From Nitrospinota bacterium (GTDB lineage Bacteria; Nitrospinota; Nitrospinia; UBA9942), in contig JACRGN010000133.1 in assembly GCA_016234205.1 (NCBI GenBank), positions 1-8,215 of the forward strand: a DNA stretch of 8,215 nucleotides. The letters are read 5' to 3'. The notes under the pieces were generated by a model that worked only from the letters and a program-made list of their open reading frames with translations, made no database searches and was not told the origin of the DNA. Within the stretch, counting starts at the first letter, position 1; every line of letters starts with the position of its first letter. Below, one piece after another: positions 1-5,032 of the stretch. Both the position numbers and the translations under genes were made by a program.

Positions 1-852
1 AGGCTGGATGACATGGTGATGGTTCCATGCAATGTAGGGGATTTGGGGAGGATTGCTGCCCAGGCGGCAAAACAGGTAATTCTTCAAAAAGTCAGGGATG
101 CTGAGAAAGAGACAGTATTTGATGGTTATAAGGATAAAAGGGGGAATGTAATAAGCGCGACTGTTACGAGAGAAGACAGGGGCGATATAATTGTAGATAT
201 CGGAAAGACAGAGGGTATTATTTATAAAAGGGAGCAGTCTTTCAGGGAGAGTTTCAAGAGGGGTGACAGAATAATGGCTTATGTCATAGATGTTAAGAAG
301 AATGCAAGGGGTCCTCAGATTATTCTATCAAGAACCCACCCCGGGCTGCTTATTAAACTCTTTGAGATGGAGGTCCCTGAGATAGCTGAGGGCATTGTAG
401 AAATAAAGGGCGCTGCAAGGGATCCAAGCGGCAGGTCAAAGATATCTGTATTTTCCAATAAAAAGGATGTTGATGCTGTCGGGGCATGTGTGGGGATGAG
501 GGGTATTCGTGTCCAGTCAATAGTTCAGGAGCTTAAGGGTGAAAAGATAGATATAATTGAATGGTCTGATGACCCTGCGACCTATATAAAGAATGCCCTT
601 AGCCCTGCAAAGGTTTCAAGTGTTAATGTAAATGCGGCTGATAAATCCGTAGAGGTTATTGTCGCTGATGACCAGTTATCACTGGCTATAGGAAGGAAGG
701 GGCAGAATGTAAAATTGGCTGTAAAACTTTTACATTGGAAGATAGATATAAAGAGTGAGAGCGAATATAAAAGTGAAAGTGCAAGTGTAAGTGAAAGTGA
801 AGATGAAAGTGAGAATACAGGTGTGATTGAAGGTGTAAGTAAAGGTGAATAG
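1..852 (+). CDS. nusA: Transcription termination/antitermination factor NusA, C-terminal part (5' truncated by window edge)
   Basis: NusA binds RNA polymerase and nascent RNA and modulates pausing, termination and antitermination. The reading frame is open from base 1, so the Met at base 13 is internal. The first residues visible are the family's linker into a GRIAAQAAKQVI segment, meaning roughly the first 90-100 residues (polymerase-binding domain) lie outside. Counting window codons, an S1 domain spans about 46-111, a KH1 domain follows with its GMRG loop at 165-168 and the diagnostic IDIIEWSDDP, then KH2 with GRKG at 231-234. After KH2 the protein does not carry recognisable acidic repeat domains as in E. 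coli. It ends in a 32-residue Ser/Glu-rich tail (codons 252-283) made of dipeptides, encoded by a hexanucleotide array that continues into the intergenic hairpin. infB follows after 50 nt, as in most bacteria. The identification is secure; the function of the tail is unknown. Confidence 0.97.
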   Translation, partial: RLDDMVMVPCNVGDLGRIAAQAAKQVILQKVRDAEKETVFDGYKDKRGNVISATVTREDRGDIIVDIGKTEGIIYKREQSFRESFKRGDRIMAYVIDVKKNARGPQIILSRTHPGLLIKLFEMEVPEIAEGIVEIKGAARDPSGRSKISVFSNKKDVDAVGACVGMRGIRVQSIVQELKGEKIDIIEWSDDPATYIKNALSPAKVSSVNVNAADKSVEVIVADDQLSLAIGRKGQNVKLAVKLLHWKIDIKSESEYKSESASVSESEDESENTGVIEGVSKGE

Positions 853-892
853 TGATTACTTAATCACTTGCACTCACACTTACACTTTCACT
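754..892. repeat. Inverted hexanucleotide array spanning the nusA 3' end and the nusA-infB gap
   Basis: From 754 to 849 the sequence tiles exactly into sixteen 6-nt units in codon phase, most of the form agtgNN (772, 778, 784, 790, 796 and 808 are the clearest), degenerating towards the stop codon. Past the stop, agtgatt lies at 851-857. The opposite strand of 862-892 reads as five units: agtgaa, agtgta, agtgtg, agtgca, agtgatt. A small stem pairs 852-857 with 862-867, and the right array can alternatively pair with the coding array around 772-801 with few mismatches. No T-run follows, so it does not look like an intrinsic terminator. Confidence 0.8.
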
Positions 893-896
893 ATTT

Positions 897-914
897 AGGG
901 GGGTGGTTTCTCTG
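897..914 (+). promoter_or_regulatory. infB ribosome binding site, arguing for a CTG start at 912
   Basis: The sequence aggggggtgg at 897-906 pairs well with the 16S rRNA 3' end, allowing G-U pairs; the core corresponds to 899-903. The GTG at 903 lies inside this site and could hardly be initiated from it. The in-frame CTG at 912 lies 8 nt after the core, and starting there gives M-S-N-I-R-V-Y-E-L, the usual IF2 N-terminus. No in-frame ATG or TTG lies nearby. Either a CTG start is used, or GTG 903 is used without a Shine-Dalgarno. Confidence 0.55.
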
Positions 915-3017
915 TCAAATATAAGGGTATATGAATTAGCAAATCAGCTTGGCATAACGAGTAAGGAATTATTAGAGCTGCTCAAAAAGAAGGGGATAAT
1001 TGTAAAATCTCACTCAAGCTCTGTTGATGAAGAGACTGCCGTTCTTATAAAGGAGATTTTTACATCCCCAAAAAAGCCGGCAATAGTAGAGAAAAAACCA
1101 AAAGAGCCTCATCCCCCGGTTAAAAAAGAGGAACCGAAGGTAGAGGTTAAACCAACTCCCAAAACAAAACCAGTAGAAAAACCAGCAGAAAAACCAATAG
1201 AAAAACCGGTAGAAAAGCCAAAGGTGGTAGAGGTCGCTAAAGCGGTTGAACCTGAGGAAAAGGGGAAGGTCTTGATCGGTGAGGCTATAACGGTAAAAGA
1301 ACTCTCTGAAAAAATGGATGTGCCATCCACTGATGTTATAAAGAAGTTGATGGAGATTGGCGTAATGTCCACAATAAATCAGGTTATAGACCCGGAGGCT
1401 GCGCTATCTGTAGCGAAGAAGTTCGGTATTGATGCTGAGATTATAGGTTTAGAGAAAGAGGAGATAACTGCTGAGGAAAAAGAAATTGAAGCAGAAGGGC
1501 TGGTTCCACGAACACCTGTAGTTACAATAATGGGTCATGTTGACCATGGCAAGACATCCCTGCTTGATGCCATAAGGCAGACGAATGTGGCTGCAAAGGA
1601 ATCAGGGGGTATAACACAGCATATTGGTGCTTATGAGGTGGAGGTTAAAAAGGGAAGGATAGTATTCCTTGATACACCCGGTCATGAGGCATTTACTGCC
1701 ATGAGGGCAAGGGGGGCTCAGGTTACAGATATTGTAGTCCTTGTTGTTGCGGCAGATGATGGGGTCATGCCTCAGACCATTGAGGCAATAAATCATGCAG
1801 AGGCAGCAGGTGTTCCAATGATAGTGGCTATTAATAAGATTGATAAGCCCGGTGCAAATCCTGACAAGATTAAGCAGGACCTTGCAAAGGTAAATCCACA
1901 TCTCCTTCCCGAGGAGTGGGGCGGAAAGACAATATATGTAAGTGTTTCCGCAAAAAAGAAGACGGGGATTGAAGACCTTTTAGAGATGATACTCCTGCAG
2001 GCTGAAATTATGGAGCTTAAGGCAAATCCTTTAAAGGCGGCAAAAGGGGTTGTCGTTGAATCTAAATTAGACAAAGGGAGAGGACCAGTTGCTACAGTTC
2101 TTATACAAAAAGGGACTCTTAGGGCTGGTGACCCTATTATAGCAGGTCTTCATTTTGGAAAAGTAAGGGCAATGATCAATGACCTGGGAATGAAAGTTAA
2201 GGAGGCGGGACCATCAACACCTGTGGAAGTTTTGGGGCTGTCGGGCGTTCCTCAGGCGGGAGATTCATTCCTGGTTGCCTCCGATGAGAGAAAGGCGAGG
2301 CAGATTGCATTATTAAGAACACAGAAGCAGAGGGAGGAAGGACTTGGAACAAGGACGAGGGTAACGCTTGAGGACATATATAAACAGATAAATGAGGGAG
2401 TGGTAAGGGAGCTTAATCTTGTTATCAAGGCGGATGTCCACGGCTCTATTCAGGCACTTACTGATTCATTTGAAAAGCTTGGAACTAAGGATGTGAAAAT
2501 AAGGGTGATTCATGGTGCTGTAGGCGGAATTACAGAAACAGATGTGATGCTTGCTGCTGCGTCAAATGCGGTAATAATTGGATTCAATGTAAGGCCAACC
2601 GATAAGGCATCTGAATTGGTCGCAAAAGAGCAGGTGGAATTAAAATTGTATACTGTAATTTATAATGCAATTGCAGATGTGAAGGCTGGATTGGAAGGCT
2701 TATTAGAGCCGACAGTTGTAGAAAAAGTTATGGGGAAGGCTGAGGTAAGACAAATATTCAGTATTCCTAAGATGGGAGTTATAGCAGGCTGTTTTGTATT
2801 GGACGGGATAATACAGAGGAATACCGATGCGAAATTGATAAGGGATAGTGTAATTGTATATCAGGGGAAGATAGGGTCTCTTAGGAGATTTAAAGATGAT
2901 GTGAAAGAGGTTCAGGCAGGATATGAGTGCGGAATAGGGATAGAGAAGTTTCAGGATATAAAAGTAGGCGATATTATTGAGCCATTCTCTTTAGAAAAGA
3001 TTGCAAAAAAACTGTGA
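903..3017 (+). CDS. infB: Translation initiation factor IF-2
   Basis: IF2 is the GTPase that places fMet-tRNA on the 30S subunit and promotes 50S joining. The 704 residues (701 if CTG 912 is the start) show an IF2N domain at about 4-55, a Lys/Pro/Glu-rich linker at 56-120 containing a four-fold xEKP repeat (91-106), and a second IF2N-like domain at about 124-182. The G domain has G1 GHVDHGKT 211-218, G2 around T238 in GGITQHIGAY, G3 DTPGH 257-261, G4 NKID 311-314 and G5 SAK 349-351. Domain II begins near 380, and the C-terminal domains carry ADVHGS (510-515) and a conserved end near 690. All GTPase motifs are intact and the linker is short compared with E. coli. It sits 50 nt after nusA and 77 nt before DUF503, with repeat hairpins in both gaps. 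GTG 903 is the first canonical start codon, but CTG 912 fits the ribosome binding site and homology better. Confidence 0.97.
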   Translation: MVSLSNIRVYELANQLGITSKELLELLKKKGIIVKSHSSSVDEETAVLIKEIFTSPKKPAIVEKKPKEPHPPVKKEEPKVEVKPTPKTKPVEKPAEKPIEKPVEKPKVVEVAKAVEPEEKGKVLIGEAITVKELSEKMDVPSTDVIKKLMEIGVMSTINQVIDPEAALSVAKKFGIDAEIIGLEKEEITAEEKEIEAEGLVPRTPVVTIMGHVDHGKTSLLDAIRQTNVAAKESGGITQHIGAYEVEVKKGRIVFLDTPGHEAFTAMRARGAQVTDIVVLVVAADDGVMPQTIEAINHAEAAGVPMIVAINKIDKPGANPDKIKQDLAKVNPHLLPEEWGGKTIYVSVSAKKKTGIEDLLEMILLQAEIMELKANPLKAAKGVVVESKLDKGRGPVATVLIQKGTLRAGDPIIAGLHFGKVRAMINDLGMKVKEAGPSTPVEVLGLSGVPQAGDSFLVASDERKARQIALLRTQKQREEGLGTRTRVTLEDIYKQINEGVVRELNLVIKADVHGSIQALTDSFEKLGTKDVKIRVIHGAVGGITETDVMLAAASNAVIIGFNVRPTDKASELVAKEQVELKLYTVIYNAIADVKAGLEGLLEPTVVEKVMGKAEVRQIFSIPKMGVIAGCFVLDGIIQRNTDAKLIRDSVIVYQGKIGSLRRFKDDVKEVQAGYECGIGIEKFQDIKVGDIIEPFSLEKIAKKL
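1173..1220 (+). repeat. Four 12-nt tandem repeats encoding xEKP in the IF2 linker
   Basis: Four consecutive 12-nt units encode VEKP, AEKP, IEKP and VEKP (IF2 residues 91-106). The repeat lies in the disordered Lys/Pro/Glu linker between the N-terminal domains, a region that varies in length between species. A multiple of 3 nt means gain or loss of units keeps the frame. Confidence 0.85.
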
Positions 3018-3019
3018 TA

Positions 3020-3091
3020 TTAGTGATTAGTGTCAGTGCCAGTGTCAGTAAAATAATTTGATGCAAACACTAGCACTAATCACTGACACTG
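3020..3091. repeat. Inverted agtgtc-type array filling the infB-DUF503 gap
   Basis: The left arm tiles as agtgatt (3022-3028), agtgtc, agtgcc, agtgtc (to 3046) and a partial unit. The right arm, read on the opposite strand from 3090 to 3066, is agtgtc, agtgatt, agtgct, agtgtt. Several pairing registers compete: 3022-3032 with 3074-3084 (11 bp perfect), 3029-3038 with 3081-3090 (10 bp), and 3040-3049 with 3082-3091 (10 bp). The loop region 3050-3065 is AT-rich. The right arm ends 3 nt before the DUF503 ATG, and no T-run follows. Confidence 0.85.
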
Positions 3092-3094
3092 TTT

Positions 3095-3376
3095 ATGGTG
3101 ATTGGTGTTTGTAAGATAGAGCTTTTTCTTCACGGGAACGATTCCCTTAAAGGAAAGAGACAGGTGTTGAAAAGTATTAAGGACAGGGTGAAGAATAATT
3201 TTAATGTTTCTATTGCAGAGGTGGATGACAACGATAAATGGCAGATTGCAAAGATAGGGGTTGCCGCTGTAAGTAATGAAAAAGGGCATGTAAACAGTAT
3301 GCTCAATAGGGTGGTAGAATTTATTGATAAAATGCACCTTGCGGAGATGATTGGTTACAATATAGAAATATATTAA
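3095..3376 (+). CDS. DUF503 (YlxP-like) family protein
   Basis: A 93-residue protein matching the DUF503/YlxP family by pattern: N-terminal VIGVCKIELFL strand, the SLKGKRQVLKSIKDRVKN helix (residues 17-34), and the family hallmark NVSIAEVDDNDKWQ (37-50) followed by a GVAAVSNE strand (55-62). The length is normal for the family, with no signal peptide or membrane segment, so it should be a small cytosolic protein. The family has no firmly established biochemical role; its recurring place between infB and rbfA suggests a link to translation or 30S assembly, which is inference from context. ATG 3095 gives the usual family N-terminus. There is no Shine-Dalgarno: the bases before the ATG are the right arm of a repeat hairpin. 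The stop codon overlaps the first unit of the next hairpin array. Confidence 0.93.
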   Translation: MVIGVCKIELFLHGNDSLKGKRQVLKSIKDRVKNNFNVSIAEVDDNDKWQIAKIGVAAVSNEKGHVNSMLNRVVEFIDKMHLAEMIGYNIEIY

Positions 3377-3450
3377 TTACAAATTACGAATTAGGAATTA
3401 CGAATTAGGAATTAAAATTCGTAATTCGTAATTCAAAATTCATAATTATT
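3375..3450. repeat. Near-perfect inverted heptanucleotide array (aattacg family) filling the DUF503-rbfA gap
   Basis: The whole gap tiles in 7-nt units. Left arm: aattaca (3375), aattacg (3382), aattagg (3389), aattacg (3396), aattagg (3403), aattaaa (3410). Right arm: aattcgt (3416), aattcgt (3423), aattcaa (3430), aattcat (3437), aattatt (3444). Folding at about 3414/3415 pairs 3382-3413 with 3416-3447 with only four mismatches (3387/3442, 3393/3436, 3394/3435, 3408/3421). The first unit overlaps the DUF503 stop codon, and the array ends 5 nt before the rbfA ATG. Confidence 0.92.
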
Positions 3451-3455
3451 GAGTG

Positions 3456-3833
3456 ATGCAATTTAAGAGATCTGATAGAGTAAAAGAGGTAATGCGGGAG
3501 GAAATCTCTCAGATGCTTATGGGTGAGATAAAGGACCCGCGGATAGGTTTTGCTACACTTACACGGGTTGAGCTTTCGGATGACCTCAGGAATGCCAAGA
3601 TATTTGTAAGTGTTATGGGGAGTGAAGATGAAAAGAAAAAAACAATTAAAGGACTGGAAAGTGCTTCTGGTTTCATAAGAAGTGAGCTGAGAAAAAGAAT
3701 GAGACTGAAGTTTATACCAGAGATTATTTTTAGACTTGATACTTCAATTGAGCATGGAGAGAAGATAGCGAGGATACTGGAAGAACTGAAAAGTGAGAAG
3801 ATTCAGAAAGATAGTAAGAAGTATGAAGTATGA
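3456..3833 (+). CDS. rbfA: 30S ribosome-binding factor RbfA
   Basis: RbfA binds immature 30S subunits near the 5' end of 16S rRNA and helps 3'-end maturation and cold adaptation. The 125-residue product (from ATG 3456) shows the family core: DRVKEVMREEISQML at the start, then MGEIKDPRIGFATLTRVELS, the AKIFVSVMG strand, an ASGFIRSELRKRMRLKFIPEI helix-turn, and LDTSIEHGEKIARIL near the end. These make up a single type-II KH fold, and the length is normal. A GTG at 3453 is also in frame, but ATG 3456 fits the family better. Neither has a visible Shine-Dalgarno, and the gene starts just after a long hairpin. The final residues SKKYEV and the stop codon are encoded by the first three 7-nt units of the next repeat array, so the tail appears array-derived. 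Confidence 0.95.
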   Translation: MQFKRSDRVKEVMREEISQMLMGEIKDPRIGFATLTRVELSDDLRNAKIFVSVMGSEDEKKKTIKGLESASGFIRSELRKRMRLKFIPEIIFRLDTSIEHGEKIARILEELKSEKIQKDSKKYEV

Positions 3834-3892
3834 AGTAAAAAGTAAGAAGTAAGAAGTAAAAAAATAAAACTTCCTACTTCTTACTTCCTACT
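3813..3892. repeat. Inverted heptanucleotide array (agtaaga family) across the rbfA stop and rbfA-truB gap
   Basis: Seven perfectly phased 7-nt units run from 3813 to 3861: agtaaga, agtatga, agtatga, agtaaaa, agtaaga, agtaaga, agtaaaa. The opposite strand of 3872-3892 reads agtagga, agtaaga, agtagga. Pairing 3834-3857 with 3869-3892 leaves three mismatches (3838/3888, 3839/3887, 3852/3874) around an A-rich 11-nt loop (3858-3868). The first three units lie in rbfA and the third supplies its TGA stop. The stem ends 7 nt before the truB ATG. Confidence 0.92.
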
Positions 3893-3899
3893 GTATTTT

Positions 3900-4592
3900 A
3901 TGGATGGTATTCTGAATATCAATAAACCGAAGGGGATGACATCGCATGATGTTGTTTCTGCGGTGAGGAGAATTATAGGAGAAAAGAGGGTAGGGCATAC
4001 AGGCACTTTGGACCCGATAGCCACAGGCGTTCTTCTCATGTGTATTGGAAAGGCTACAAGTATTGCAAGCCTCCTCACCAAATGCAAGAAGACCTATGTT
4101 GCAGATATGGGATTGGGGAAAAAGACAGATACTCAGGATATAACAGGCTCTGTGATTGCTTCATGCAGTAATTGTTCAATTGATAAAGAAAAGATTACGA
4201 AGGCATTTTTGAAATTCACAGGAGATATTGAACAGGTGCCGCCGATGTATTCTGCATTAAAGCATAAAGGGGAGAGGCTTTATAAATTGGCAAGGAGAGG
4301 GATTGTAGTAGAGCGAAAGGCAAGAAGGGTGCACATATATAATATGAAGTTTATAACTGCAGATGATAAACTTATAAGATTTGAAGTGGAATCATCTCCG
4401 GGGACATATATAAGGACACTCTGTGAGCAGATAGGTGAAGAACTGGGATGTAATGGGCACCTCGTTGAATTACAGAGGACAGGCATAGGAGACTTTAAGC
4501 TGACTGATTCTGTTTCCCTTGAGGATTTAGATGTGTTATATAAAGATGGAAGACTTAATGATGTATTGATTCCTTTGAATAAAATACATTAA
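3900..4592 (+). CDS. truB: tRNA pseudouridine(55) synthase TruB, short form
   Basis: TruB converts U55 to pseudouridine in the T-loop of tRNAs. The 230 residues carry KPKGMTSHDVV (9-19), the catalytic motif GHTGTLDPIATGVL (32-45) with nucleophile D38, the conserved Tyr at 66 in KTYVA, PPMYSALKHKGERLYKLARRG (114-134), and GTYIRTL (168-174) with the conserved Arg 172. The protein ends at DVLIPLNKIH, where longer homologues (about 300 residues) continue into a PUA or TruB-C domain, so this is a catalytic-domain-only form. The 71 nt to rpsO leave no room for a frameshifted remainder. ATG 3900 gives the usual MDGILNINKP start but has no Shine-Dalgarno, and sits 7 nt after a repeat hairpin. The nrnA/recJ-like gene that often precedes truB is absent. 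Confidence 0.96.
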   Translation: MDGILNINKPKGMTSHDVVSAVRRIIGEKRVGHTGTLDPIATGVLLMCIGKATSIASLLTKCKKTYVADMGLGKKTDTQDITGSVIASCSNCSIDKEKITKAFLKFTGDIEQVPPMYSALKHKGERLYKLARRGIVVERKARRVHIYNMKFITADDKLIRFEVESSPGTYIRTLCEQIGEELGCNGHLVELQRTGIGDFKLTDSVSLEDLDVLYKDGRLNDVLIPLNKIH

Positions 4593-4596
4593 ATAC

Positions 4597-4625
4597 TTTA
4601 CAAGGTAAGTCTGTTGTGTTATAAA
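4597..4625 (+). promoter_or_regulatory. Sigma70-type promoter for rpsO(-pnp)
   Basis: TTTACA at 4597-4602 and TATAAA at 4620-4625 each differ from consensus at one position, and are separated by exactly 17 bp. A TG at 4617-4618 gives an extended -10 (TGt TATAAA). Transcription would start near 4632, leaving a leader of about 32 nt before the rpsO ATG. E. coli rpsO also has its own promoter between truB and rpsO. This is the only gap in the operon without a repeat hairpin. AT-rich DNA yields such matches by chance, so this is likely rather than certain. Confidence 0.65.
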
Positions 4626-4637
4626 AAAATATGACAA

Positions 4638-4686
4638 TTAGCATGGCTTTTTAGGGAGGGTAGATGGCATTAGAAAAAGAGGCTAA
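4638..4686 (+). promoter_or_regulatory. Possible rpsO leader hairpin presenting the ribosome binding site and AUG in its loop
   Basis: ttagc at 4638-4642 can pair with gctaa at 4682-4686, and cttttt at 4647-4652 with aaaaag at 4674-4679. The 21-nt loop holds the Shine-Dalgarno GGGAGGG (4654-4660) and the ATG (4664). S15 represses its own translation by binding leader structures in E. coli and other bacteria, and this fold would be a candidate site. The stem is A/U-rich and interrupted, so support is modest. Confidence 0.3.
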
Positions 4687-4933
4687 AAATAAATTAATAG
4701 GGAAGTTCAGGCTTCATGAAAAGGATACTGGTTCGTCTGAGGTTCAGATTGCTATCTTGAGTGAAAAGATTAACTATCTGACTGAACATTTTAAGGTTCA
4801 TAAGAAGGACCATCACTCAAGAAGGGGGCTCTTAAAATTCGTTAGTCAGAGAAGAAGGCTGCTTGATTATATCAAGACAAAGGATATTGAGAGATATAAA
4901 AAGGTTATAGACGCCCTCGGAATCAGAAAATAG
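4664..4933 (+). CDS. rpsO: 30S ribosomal protein S15
   Basis: S15 is a primary 16S rRNA-binding protein that nucleates the central domain (platform) of the 30S subunit. The 89 residues, the standard length, contain the signature blocks HEKDTGSSEVQIAIL (18-32), HKKDHHSRRGLL (46-57) and VSQRRRLLDYIK (60-71), including the rRNA-contacting H42, D49 and S52. It starts with ATG behind a strong GGGAGGG Shine-Dalgarno 3-4 nt upstream, in contrast to the three genes before it. A good promoter lies about 40 nt upstream, so it may be transcribed on its own as well as from the nusA side. pnp follows after a 96-nt gap containing a repeat hairpin, the same gene pair as in E. coli. Confidence 0.98.
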   Translation: MALEKEAKNKLIGKFRLHEKDTGSSEVQIAILSEKINYLTEHFKVHKKDHHSRRGLLKFVSQRRRLLDYIKTKDIERYKKVIDALGIRK

Positions 4934-4938
4934 TTATT

Positions 4939-5010
4939 AGTGTCAGTGATGAGTGTCAGTGTCAGTGATAGTTTGCTTTTGACTGACACTGTTTACTGAA
5001 ACTGACACTG
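4939..5010. repeat. Inverted agtgtc-type array in the rpsO-pnp gap
   Basis: The left arm tiles as agtgtc (4939), agtgatg (4945), agtgtc (4952), agtgtc (4958), agtgat (4964). The opposite strand from 5009 reads agtgtc, agtttc, agtaaac, agtgtc. The inner stem is 4957-4966 with 4982-4991 (10 bp perfect, 15-nt loop) and the outer stem is 4939-4947 with 5001-5009 (9 bp perfect), separated by an imperfect internal loop. It starts 6 nt after the rpsO stop and ends 8 nt before the pnp Shine-Dalgarno. In position it corresponds to the leader stem-loop cut by RNase III upstream of pnp in E. coli. Confidence 0.85.
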
Positions 5011-5017
5011 CTTTATT

Positions 5018-5032
5018 AAGGAGGATATATTG
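5018..5032 (+). promoter_or_regulatory. Strong ribosome binding site selecting a TTG start for pnp
   Basis: AAGGAGG at 5018-5024 lies 5 nt before TTG 5030. The next in-frame ATG (5051) has no comparable site and would remove the start of the first beta strand. The TTG start is therefore preferred. Confidence 0.85.

Noticed and set aside
13..15. ATG at base 13 as the nusA start
   Set aside because: The frame is open upstream to base 1 and the polymerase-binding N-terminal domain is missing, so this Met is internal to a gene beginning outside the window.
1173..1220. Relation of the IF2 linker repeat to the intergenic arrays
   Set aside because: The unit is 12 nt with a different sequence and no inverted partner. 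Repeats of this kind are ordinary in the Lys/Pro/Glu linker of IF2.
1602..1901. Open frame of 99 codons on the minus strand inside infB
   Set aside because: It lies opposite the conserved GTPase domain of IF2, has no recognisable protein pattern and no ribosome binding site. The same applies to the other minus-strand frames under infB, truB, pnp and the peptidase gene.
3834..3900. Intrinsic terminator between rbfA and truB (and in the other hairpin gaps)
   Set aside because: The stems are A/T-rich and none is followed by a run of T on the coding strand. Downstream genes in the same functional cluster continue directly.
4593..4663. Frameshifted remainder of a longer TruB C-terminal domain
   Set aside because: The segment is too short for the domain, has no coding resemblance and instead holds the promoter and rpsO leader.
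4939..5010. CRISPR array or iteron-type origin from the repeated units
   Set aside because: Units are only 6-7 nt, contiguous without spacers, degenerate and inverted within one gap. There are no cas or replication-initiator genes nearby.
4979..5017. Promoter before pnp (TTGACT at 4979-4984 or TTTACT at 4992-4997)
   Set aside because: No acceptable -10 lies at 16-18 bp from either. TTTATT at 5012 is only 14 bp from the second, and the -35-like sequences are part of the repeat units.
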